Below, piece after piece: positions 1-5,057 of a DNA stretch of 6,050 nucleotides (positions within the stretch are counted from its first letter, which is position 1; every line of letters begins with the position of its first letter). The stretch covers positions 1-6,050 of the forward strand of contig CAMBWG010000146.1 in assembly GCA_945871415.1 (NCBI GenBank), read 5' to 3'. Both the position numbers and the translations under genes were made by a program. The DNA comes from an uncultured Desulfovibrio sp. GTDB lineage: Bacteria > Desulfobacterota > Desulfovibrionia > Desulfovibrionales > Desulfovibrionaceae. The notes under the pieces are model-generated. The model searched no databases, was not told the DNA's origin, and worked only from the letters and a program-made list of their open reading frames with translations.

Positions 1-140
1 TTTCACCTTTGAAAAAGGTGAAACGCGAGGCGGCGGCACAGCGCCGCCCGGCCCAGAGCGGGCGGAAAAACCGCGTTTTTTCCGCGAAACGACAGACCGT
101 ATGGTTTGAAACGCACAGCGTTTTAAACTGAAAATGCTCT
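1..140 (+). repeat. Dispersed structured repeat, copy 1 (left end cut by window)
   Basis: This segment matches 4245-4377: over bases 1-94 versus 4251-4344 I count only five substitutions. It folds as a row of hairpins: 1-10 with 14-23 (perfect 10 bp, GAA loop), 29-35 with 42-48 (GC-only), 62-70 with 77-85 (GCGGAAAAA against TTTTTCCGC), and 104-114 with 118-128 (one G-T wobble). Two of the five differences from copy 2 lie in hairpin loops, two lie between hairpins and one is in a stem. The right end (TGCTCT at 135-140) is, in reverse complement, similar to the left end of copy 2 (AGAGCG), so the unit may have imperfect terminal inverted repeats like a MITE. The fourth hairpin is absent from copy 2. 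It encodes no convincing protein. It sits directly upstream of the gene at 168 and probably forms part of its upstream or leader region. Confidence 0.8.
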
Positions 141-167
141 AAGGTTCATTTATCAGGAGGAATATAT

Positions 168-752
168 ATGGATGTGTTTGCCTTGTCGGCGCAGCGGGCG
201 GAAGAAGCCAGGCATGTGCTGGAAGTACTAGATGTAAAGGGCGCGTGGAGGAGCGTCGGGGCGGAGATGCGTCTTGTGGGTTCCGTGCGGACGGGACTGA
301 TCCTCAATAAACGGGATATCGACATACATGTGTATACAGACAGGCCGGATATGGCGGAAAGTCTTGCGGCCATGACGCCGATCTTATCCCGTGACGGCGT
401 GGAAAAAATGGAGTGCCGCAACCTGCTGCATACGGAAGAAGCCTGTCTGGAGTGGCATGTCTGGTACCGGGATGCGGCGGGAGAGCTCTGGCAGCTGGAC
501 ATTATCCATATCCGCAAAGGATCGCGCTATGACGGCTTTGCCGAAGACTTTGCGGATCGCCTGCAGGCGGCGCTGACGGAAGAAACGCGCGCGGCTGTTC
601 TGCGTCTCAAGGCACAGACGCCCGAACATGAGCATACAGCGGGGATTTTTTATTATCTTGCCGTGTTGCGGGACGGTATCAGGACCTATGAAGAGTTTTG
701 CCGCTGGCGGCGGAGCGTGCCGTCGGAAACCATAGTCACGTGGCGTCCGTAA
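168..752 (+). CDS. Predicted nucleotidyltransferase-fold protein, 194 aa
   Basis: The protein shows the signature of the DNA polymerase beta-like nucleotidyltransferase fold: LVGSVRTG at residues 36-43 (the Gly-Ser turn that holds the triphosphate), the metal-binding pair D50 and D52 in RDIDIHVYTD, and a plausible third carboxylate D111 in WQLDIIHI. The C-terminal part (about 130-194) is helical and unassigned. There is no signal peptide or membrane segment, so it should be cytosolic. The start is well supported: AGGAGG at 155-160 lies seven bases before the ATG. The natural substrate cannot be deduced; members of this fold transfer NMPs to small molecules, RNA or proteins, or act as toxins. 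No antitoxin-like partner gene is visible beside it. It is separated from nrdD by about 295 bases and a terminator-like hairpin, so co-transcription with nrdD is not assured. The fold is fairly secure; the function is unknown. Confidence 0.8.
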   Translation: MDVFALSAQRAEEARHVLEVLDVKGAWRSVGAEMRLVGSVRTGLILNKRDIDIHVYTDRPDMAESLAAMTPILSRDGVEKMECRNLLHTEEACLEWHVWYRDAAGELWQLDIIHIRKGSRYDGFAEDFADRLQAALTEETRAAVLRLKAQTPEHEHTAGIFYYLAVLRDGIRTYEEFCRWRRSVPSETIVTWRP

Positions 753-826
753 GAGAGGGATTTTTTTTGTCAGACAAAGTCTGGAATATTTCAAGAAAAA
801 CTTTAGATATTGAGGGGGGTAGAGCG

Positions 827-856
827 TTTTTCAGCAGTGAAAAAAAGTTTTTTTCA
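827..856 (+). other. Overlapping alternative hairpins in nrdD upstream region
   Basis: The arm TGAAAAA (838-844) can pair with TTTTTCA on its left (827-833, loop GCAG), or, extended to TGAAAAAAA (838-846), with TTTTTTTCA on its right (848-856, single-base centre). The two foldings exclude each other. The segment begins with AGAGCGTTT (821-829), the same nine bases as the left end of repeat copy 2 (4245-4253), and ends in CGCTAA, so it could be a short degenerate relative of the dispersed repeat. Any regulatory role is inference. Confidence 0.35.
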
Positions 857-944
857 TCGCTAACCCAGCGTTCTTTTTCAGGATCGGTCTGCGGAAGGCC
901 GAAATGCGGCGGCTGCCAAGGCTTTTGAGGGAAACTAAGTAATA

Positions 945-959
945 TCAATTGGTTATTGA
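945..959. promoter_or_regulatory. Possible operator palindrome TCAAT-N5-ATTGA
   Basis: This is a perfect 5-bp inverted repeat with a five-base centre, about 90 bases upstream of nrdD in an A/T-rich patch of otherwise GC-rich DNA. The size and half-site (TTGA/TCAA) loosely resemble CRP/FNR-family operators, but it lacks the FNR spacing TTGAT-N4-ATCAA. A short palindrome like this can occur by chance. Confidence 0.25.
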
Positions 960-1003
960 GGCGGCCGATTGACAAAAGAGAGGGCCTTTGCCATTTTGGC
1001 AGC

Positions 1004-1027
1004 GCGGACGGAAGTCCGCACTTTTTT
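1004..1027 (+). terminator. Terminator-like hairpin just before nrdD
   Basis: GCGGAC (1004-1009) pairs with GTCCGC (1014-1019) across a GGAA tetraloop, followed two bases later by six T residues (1022-1027). That is the form of an intrinsic terminator. It ends only 20 bases before the nrdD ATG and just before its ribosome-binding site. It may terminate readthrough from the gene at 168, or act as an attenuator within the nrdD leader if the promoter lies upstream. The stem is only 6 bp, so its efficiency is uncertain. Confidence 0.55.
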
Positions 1028-1047
1028 AAGACAAAGAAGGAGATCCC

Positions 1048-3306
1048 ATGCCTGCCTGCATCGTCAAGCGCGATGGAACGAGCGTGCCGTTTGATTCCGT
1101 CAAGATTCTCAACGCCATTTCCAAGGCCAACAAGGCCGTGGGAGGGGAGGACATGTCGCCGACTGATCTCCTCTTCGTAACGGAAAAGGTCTGCCGCAAG
1201 CTGGATGAGAAGGGGCTCAGGCATGTGGAGGAAATCCAGGATGTCGTCGAGGATACGCTCATCCAGTACGACTATGCCCGGACGGCCAAGGCCTATATTC
1301 TCTATCGCGCCGAGCATACCAAGATACGTAATGCCGAATCGTATCTGATGGACATTTACAAGAAGCTGACCTACTCCCCGGCCATCGAGGAGGACATCAA
1401 GCGCGAAAATGCCAATATCGACGGCGATACGGCCATGGGTACGATGCTGAAATACGGCTCCGAGGGCGCCAAGTATTTCACCGACAACTACATTCTGCCC
1501 AAGGATGCTTCGGCGGCGCATGCCAACGGCGATATCCACATTCACGACAAAGATTTCTACATGCTCACGGAGACGTGCTGTCAGATCGATTTAATCCCTC
1601 TGTTCAGAAACGGTTTCTCCACGGGGCATGGTTTTCTGCGCGAACCCAATTCCATAGAGAGTTATTCCGCGCTGGCCTGTATTGCCATTCAGGCAAATCA
1701 GAACGAGATGCATGGCGGCCAGAGCGTGCCGCATTTCGATTATGCCATGGCCGGCGGCATCATCAAGACGTATCGCAAGGAATACGAGCGGGCCTTTATC
1801 GCCTTTGCGCGTATCAGGGGCGGTATGGATGCGGAGCAGGCCGAGCGCTTTTTCCGCGGCATCCGCGTGGCGCTGGGCGAGGGCGTGCGTATGGGGACCG
1901 TGGATGACTACGGCCGCCGTATGCAGGATATTGTGGCGGCGGAGGATCGCGAACTGGTAGCGGACGCCCATGCCTATGCGGCGGACGAAGCGCTCAAGGC
2001 CACGGAGCGCCGCACCTATCAGGCTATGGAAGCCTTTATCCATAATCTGAACACCATGAACAGCCGTGCAGGCGCGCAGGTGCCGTTCAGCTCCGTCAAT
2101 TACGGCACGGATACGTCCCTCGAAGGCCGGATGGTCATACGCAATCTGCTTCTGGCCACCCAGGCCGGGCTCGGCAACGGCGAAACCTCCATCTTCCCGG
2201 TGCAGATTTTCAAGGTCAAGGAAGGGGTCAACTACAATGAAGGCGATCCCAACTACGATCTGTTCCGTCTGGCCATGGAAACGTCGGCCATGCGGCTTTT
2301 CCCGAATTTCAGCTTCATTGATGCGCCCTTCAATCTGCAATATTACGACGGCAGCTATAACAGCGAAGTCGCCTATATGGGATGCCGTACCCGTGTGCTG
2401 GGCAATGTGCATGATTCCTCACGGGAGGTAACCTGCGGACGCGGCAACCTGAGCTTTACGTCCATCAACCTTCCGCGGCTCGGCATTGAGGCTCACGGCG
2501 ATATTCCCCGCTTCTTTGCCCTGCTGGATGCGCAGATTGATCTGGTCTTCCGCCAGCTGCTGCACCGCTTCAAGATTCAGTGTGCGAAGAAGGTGCGCAA
2601 TTATCCCTTCCTCATGGGCAACGGCATCTGGCTGGATTCCGACAAGCTGGACTGGGACGATACCGTAGAGGAAGTGCTCAAGCACGGGACGCTGACCGTC
2701 GGCTTCATCGGCCTTGCCGAAACCCTTGTGGCGCTGACGGGCAAGCATCACGGCGAAAGCGAGGAATCCCAGAAGCTGGGGCTGGAGATTATCGGGCACA
2801 TGCGGCGGCGCGCCGACGAGGAAGCCCGTCTTACGGGGCTCAACTTCTCGCTCATCGCCACACCCGCGGAAGGGCTTTCCGGGCGCTTCGTCAAGCTGGA
2901 TCGCGCCCGCTACGGCTCCATTCCCGGCGTGACGGACAGGGAATACTATACCAATTCCTTCCACGTCCCCGTGTATTTCCCCATCCGGGCTTTTCGCAAG
3001 ATCGACATTGAAGCGCCGTATCATGCCATGACCAACGCCGGGCATATTACCTATGTGGAGCTTGATGGCGATACCTGCAAAAACCTCGAAGCGTTCGAGG
3101 CCATTATCCGCTACATGCACGACAGAGGCGTGGGCTACGGCTCCATCAATCACCCCCTGGATCGGGACCCGGTCTGCGGCTATGTGGGTGTTCTTAATGA
3201 CGTCTGCCCCCGCTGCGGCCGTCGTGAAGGGGAGGCGGTAAGCGAGGAAAAGCTGCGGGAGCTGCGTCGCAAGTACCCGCATATGCCGACATGCCATTGT
3301 CGTTAA
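1048..3306 (+). CDS. nrdD: Class III anaerobic ribonucleoside-triphosphate reductase, main chain lacking the glycyl-radical segment
   Basis: This is the large catalytic chain that reduces ribonucleoside triphosphates to deoxynucleotides without oxygen. Residues 1-92 form an ATP cone (VKRDGTSVPFDSVKILNAI), the allosteric activity site. The rest is the NrdD barrel, with landmarks HANGDIHIHD, CCQIDL (C177, C178) and MGCRTRVLGN (C446, the likely thiyl-radical cysteine by position). Near the end is a cysteine-rich finger, DPVCGYVG...CPRCGRREGE (C710, C720, C723). The first cysteine of a four-Cys finger appears as Asp. The chain then ends in an unusual tail, RRKYPHMPTCHCR, giving 752 residues. No glycyl-radical motif follows, although family members carry it immediately after the finger; it lies in the separate gene at 3422. 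The start is supported by AGGAG at 1038-1042, five bases from the ATG. Family identity is certain; independent activity without the downstream protein is improbable. Confidence 0.96.
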   Translation: MPACIVKRDGTSVPFDSVKILNAISKANKAVGGEDMSPTDLLFVTEKVCRKLDEKGLRHVEEIQDVVEDTLIQYDYARTAKAYILYRAEHTKIRNAESYLMDIYKKLTYSPAIEEDIKRENANIDGDTAMGTMLKYGSEGAKYFTDNYILPKDASAAHANGDIHIHDKDFYMLTETCCQIDLIPLFRNGFSTGHGFLREPNSIESYSALACIAIQANQNEMHGGQSVPHFDYAMAGGIIKTYRKEYERAFIAFARIRGGMDAEQAERFFRGIRVALGEGVRMGTVDDYGRRMQDIVAAEDRELVADAHAYAADEALKATERRTYQAMEAFIHNLNTMNSRAGAQVPFSSVNYGTDTSLEGRMVIRNLLLATQAGLGNGETSIFPVQIFKVKEGVNYNEGDPNYDLFRLAMETSAMRLFPNFSFIDAPFNLQYYDGSYNSEVAYMGCRTRVLGNVHDSSREVTCGRGNLSFTSINLPRLGIEAHGDIPRFFALLDAQIDLVFRQLLHRFKIQCAKKVRNYPFLMGNGIWLDSDKLDWDDTVEEVLKHGTLTVGFIGLAETLVALTGKHHGESEESQKLGLEIIGHMRRRADEEARLTGLNFSLIATPAEGLSGRFVKLDRARYGSIPGVTDREYYTNSFHVPVYFPIRAFRKIDIEAPYHAMTNAGHITYVELDGDTCKNLEAFEAIIRYMHDRGVGYGSINHPLDRDPVCGYVGVLNDVCPRCGRREGEAVSEEKLRELRRKYPHMPTCHCR

Positions 3307-3421
3307 TACTTTCCCCGCGCGGCGAGAACGGATCGTGCGGGGAGTCCCCACAGAGGGCAGAGCGGCGTTTTTCCATAACGCCGCTGTGGGTGTTTCCGTT
3401 CAAATGAGGAGGAGAATCGAC
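3307..3421 (+). other. Intercistronic spacer with two stem-loops
   Basis: The spacer separates the two NrdD pieces. The first stem pairs CCCCGCGC (3313-3320) with GTGCGGGG (3335-3342; one G-T pair). The second pairs AGCGGCGTT (3361-3369) with AACGCCGCT (3377-3385), perfect 9 bp with a seven-base loop, and can extend with CCCAC (3347-3351) against GTGGG (3386-3390). Neither is followed by a T-run, so they do not look like intrinsic terminators. They may protect or delimit mRNA segments and so set the relative amounts of the two proteins (inference). GAGGAGGAG at 3406-3414 is a very strong ribosome-binding site for the next gene. Confidence 0.65.
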
Positions 3422-3592
3422 ATGCTGATGGAATCCCGTCTTAAAAGCGAGTGCAAGCCCGAAGAAAAGATGGTGGGCGAGGGCGTGGCGTTTGAACGCG
3501 TGCGCCGCATCACCGGCTATCTTGTGGGTACGCTCGACCGCTTCAATAATGCCAAGCGTGCCGAAGAGCACGACAGGGTGAAGCATGCCTGA
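3422..3592 (+). CDS. Free-standing NrdD glycyl-radical subunit, 56 aa
   Basis: The C-terminal half, FERVRRITGYLVG (24-36) and TLDRFNNAKRAEEHDRVKH (37-55), is what is normally the extreme C-terminus of NrdD. It holds the radical-bearing glycine in the RITGYLVG loop, here Gly32. The N-terminal 23 residues (including C11) are charged and have no recognised domain. The ATG at 3422 is preferred because GAGGAGGAG ends seven bases upstream; a GTG at 3335 in the same frame would translate the hairpin region and has no such site. The gene follows the main nrdD chain by 115 bases in a different frame (+1) and overlaps nrdG by eight bases (ATGCCTGA), which suggests translational coupling with its activase. 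Inferred role: it binds the large chain, is converted to a glycyl radical by NrdG, and passes the radical to the active-site cysteine. The motif is clear; action as a separate subunit is inference. Confidence 0.9.
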   Translation: MLMESRLKSECKPEEKMVGEGVAFERVRRITGYLVGTLDRFNNAKRAEEHDRVKHA

Positions 3593-4100
3593 TTTGCGCG
3601 TCAGCGGCATTGTGGAAGAGTCCATAGTGGATGGCCCCGGTCTGCGCTATGTGATTTTTACGCAGGGCTGTACGCGCGCCTGTCCGGGGTGTCATAATCC
3701 CCAGACACATCCCCTTGACGGGGGAACCGTGATGGATACCGAGTCCATTTTTCGGCAGTTTCGTGAAAATCCCCTTCTGGCTGGTATGACCTTTTCCGGC
3801 GGCGAGCCCTTTCTTCAGGCAAAGGCCCTTTGCGCGCTTGCCCAGGCCGTGCATGACGCCGGCAAGAATGTCATGGCCTATACGGGATTTACCTTTGAGG
3901 AACTGCTGGATAAGGCGCAGAGCGATCCGGATGTTGCCCGTTTGCTTGAGCTTGTGGATACGCTGGTGGACGGCCCCTATATCGAGGCCCTGCGCGATCT
4001 TGAGCTGAAGTTTCGCGGCAGCAGCAATCAGCGTCTGCTTGATCGCGAGCAGCGCGCCCTGCTGGCGGCACGTCATGCGGCGGCCGCTCCCTCTGCGTAA
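3585..4100 (+). CDS. nrdG: Anaerobic ribonucleotide reductase activating protein (radical SAM)
   Basis: NrdG uses a [4Fe-4S] cluster to cleave S-adenosylmethionine and abstract hydrogen from the NrdD glycine, creating the glycyl radical. The cluster motif CxxxCxxC is C29, C33 and C36 in GCTRACPGCHN, preceded by DGPGLRYVIFTQG (16-28). The SAM-binding GGEP is at 72-75 in TFSGGEPF. The C-terminal part has VDGPYIEALRDLELKFRGSSNQR, a typical NrdG ending region. At 171 residues it is close to family length (E. coli about 154) with an Ala-rich tail. The ATG at 3585 lies inside the end of the 56-residue glycyl-radical gene, so translation is probably coupled. Its direct substrate here should be that small protein rather than the large chain. 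A strong terminator follows 22 bases after the stop. Confidence 0.96.
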   Translation: MPDLRVSGIVEESIVDGPGLRYVIFTQGCTRACPGCHNPQTHPLDGGTVMDTESIFRQFRENPLLAGMTFSGGEPFLQAKALCALAQAVHDAGKNVMAYTGFTFEELLDKAQSDPDVARLLELVDTLVDGPYIEALRDLELKFRGSSNQRLLDREQRALLAARHAAAAPSA

Positions 4101-4121
4101 CTCAGGACTCGTACGTTTTCC

Positions 4122-4181
4122 GAGGGGGAAGAAAACCTTTTTAGCGCAAGCAAGAGGGTTTTCTTCCCCCTCCAGCTTTTT
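4122..4181 (+). terminator. Intrinsic terminator of the nrd operon
   Basis: GAGGGGGAAGAAAACC (4122-4137) pairs perfectly over 16 bp with GGTTTTCTTCCCCCTC (4157-4172) around a 19-base loop, followed shortly by five T residues (4177-4181). It begins 22 bases after the nrdG stop codon. Confidence 0.85.
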
Positions 4182-4244
4182 CGCCTGCTAAGAAACGCTA
4201 GTTGTTTGCGATACCGGGATGGAATTTGTCATTACAGTGCGTTC

Positions 4245-4377
4245 AGAGCGTTTCAACTTTGAAAAAGGTGAAACGCGAGGCGGCGGCACGGCGCCGCCCG
4301 GCCCAGAGTGAGCGGAAAAACCGCGCTTTTTCCGCGAAACGACACAGGCCGTATGTTTTTCAAACTGAAAACATTCT
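4245..4377 (+). repeat. Dispersed structured repeat, copy 2 (apparently complete)
   Basis: This is the second copy of the unit at 1-140, in the same orientation. Hairpins: 4248-4260 with 4264-4276 (one mismatch), 4279-4285 with 4292-4298, and 4312-4320 with 4327-4335 (perfect). The left end AGAGCGTTTCAACTTTGAA resembles the reverse complement of the right end (AGAATGTTTTCAGTTTGAA), so the unit looks like a roughly 133-bp element with imperfect terminal inverted repeats. Compared with copy 1 it has a shorter right part and lacks the fourth hairpin. No clear target-site duplication is visible. It lies between convergent operons. Confidence 0.8.
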
Positions 4378-4424
4378 AAAAAAAAACATGCGGACAAATG
4401 GTTCATTTGTCCGCATGTTTTTTT
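4378..4424. terminator. Bidirectional intrinsic terminator between convergent operons
   Basis: A 21-bp perfect stem (4380-4400 with 4404-4424) closes on the three-base loop GTT. The core is ACATGCGGACAAATG flanked by an A-run (4378-4386) on the left and a T-run (4418-4424) on the right, so either strand gives a hairpin followed by U residues. It lies between nrdG (+) and the minus-strand gene at 4483 and abuts the end of repeat copy 2. Confidence 0.9.
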
Positions 4425-4437
4425 GTAGAGATGCGTC

Positions 4438-4472
4438 GCCCGATGCCTGCGCGCAAAGACGCGCGGGCGGGC
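4438..4472. other. GC-rich hairpin after the minus-strand operon
   Basis: CCTGCGCG (4446-4453) pairs with CGCGCGGG (4460-4467; one T-G pair), with an outer GCCCG (4438-4442)/CGGGC (4468-4472) helix. It begins about ten bases beyond the minus-strand stop codon and could assist termination or stabilise the 3' end of that mRNA together with the terminator at 4378-4424. Confidence 0.5.
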
Positions 4473-4482
4473 GCTTTCGGGG

Positions 4483-5034
4483 TTATTCGGCGGCGATGTC
4501 GTAGCCTTCGAGCTTATCCTGCACGGCGCTGATCAGCATGGCCATGACGGCGGCAATCCGGGCCTCGGCCTTGGCCAGCGCGTCGGCGGTCATCAGATCA
4601 AAGAGGTCTCCGTCTTCGGTGAGCCCCAGACGGCGGAAGAAGAGCAGCGGGCATTCTTTCTGCCGTTCATGCGCCAGCAGGGGCATGTAGGCGGAAAAGG
4701 GACCGTCCACAAAGTCTTCCAGCCGATCCGTATGCGGGGCGGCATCGGAATGCCCTTCGGCCTGTTCCAGAAGCGAGCCGGTATCCCGCAGGTAGGCCAC
4801 GAGCACGCTGTTGGGAGCATGCTGCATCAGACCAGCCGTGACGACGGCATGAACAAAGGCGCGCCATTCTTCGCAGAGATTCGGGGCCAGAGGGCCGCCC
4901 CAGAAGACTTCCGGCAGACCGGAGCGCTGCGCCATGCGCAATATTTCCTCGGCCCCCGTATTCAGTTCAAACAATATATGCGCCGCCTGCAATCCCTGCG
5001 CGGCGCTCAGAGGCTTTTTTTTCTGTTTTTCCAT
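4483..5034 (-). CDS. Uncharacterised 183-aa protein downstream of queC
   Basis: I do not recognise this family. The product is soluble and mostly helical by composition, with a charged N-terminus (MEKQKKKPLS), no signal peptide and no membrane span. Local features are WGGPLAPNLCEEWRAF, a central acidic/His stretch (EGHSDAAPHTDRLEDFVDGP) and a run of Ala-rich helix near the C-terminus (ADALAKAEARIAAVMAML). C54 and C128, near LCEEW and ECPLLF, do not form a recognisable metal-binding pattern. It starts 23 bases after the queC stop on the same strand, with a weak AAGGA upstream, so it is probably translated from the queC transcript. The codon usage looks like that of its neighbours, which supports a real gene. 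A role linked to queuosine synthesis is only a guess from position. Confidence 0.8.
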   Translation of the reverse strand: MEKQKKKPLSAAQGLQAAHILFELNTGAEEILRMAQRSGLPEVFWGGPLAPNLCEEWRAFVHAVVTAGLMQHAPNSVLVAYLRDTGSLLEQAEGHSDAAPHTDRLEDFVDGPFSAYMPLLAHERQKECPLLFFRRLGLTEDGDLFDLMTADALAKAEARIAAVMAMLISAVQDKLEGYDIAAE

Positions 5035-5057
5035 GACCAGGGTTCCTTTACTGTTGG

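Larger units (their letters stand above)
753..1047 (+). promoter_or_regulatory. Non-coding leader/control region of the nrd operon
   Basis: This 295-base gap has no convincing gene. It contains T- and A-runs, an alternative-hairpin segment (827-856), a TCAAT-N5-ATTGA palindrome (945-959), a TTGACA at 969-974 and a terminator-like hairpin (1004-1027). A -10 box 17 bases after TTGACA would be CATTTT, a poor match that would start transcription almost at the hairpin, so I do not call a promoter with confidence. TAATAT at 940-945 is another possible -10 with no good -35. The nrdD promoter is expected here because the preceding gene is unrelated and distant. I saw no conserved cobalamin-riboswitch sequence and no obvious NrdR-box pair. 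Confidence 0.5.

Noticed and set aside
1..140. CRISPR array
   Set aside because: The repeats are over 130 bases, thousands of bases apart and internally structured; there is no regular short repeat-spacer pattern or cas gene.
753..1047. Adenosylcobalamin or other known riboswitch upstream of nrdD
   Set aside because: I could not find the conserved cobalamin-riboswitch core sequences, and no other known aptamer pattern was recognisable.
3300..3306. Simple sequencing or assembly frameshift explaining the split
   Set aside because: One indel would not remove the separate tail, spacer hairpins and dedicated ribosome-binding site; the joined product would still have about 40 unexplained linker residues. 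It cannot be excluded without comparison genomes.
736..3351. Long open frames on the minus strand across the nrd leader and nrdD (for example 736-1545, 1591-2412, 2419-3351)
   Set aside because: They are antisense to a clearly recognised NrdD, have no recognisable domains and arise from the high third-position GC of the real gene.
3335..3421. An earlier GTG start at 3335 that would lengthen the glycyl-radical protein to 85 residues
   Set aside because: The extra residues would be encoded by the stem-loop region, lack a family resemblance, and have no ribosome-binding site, whereas the ATG at 3422 has an excellent one.
3301..3421. Group I intron or intein interrupting nrdD, as occurs in phage T4 nrdD
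   Set aside because: The 115-base gap is far too short for a group I intron core, no intein motifs are present, and the large chain ends in its own tail with an in-frame stop.
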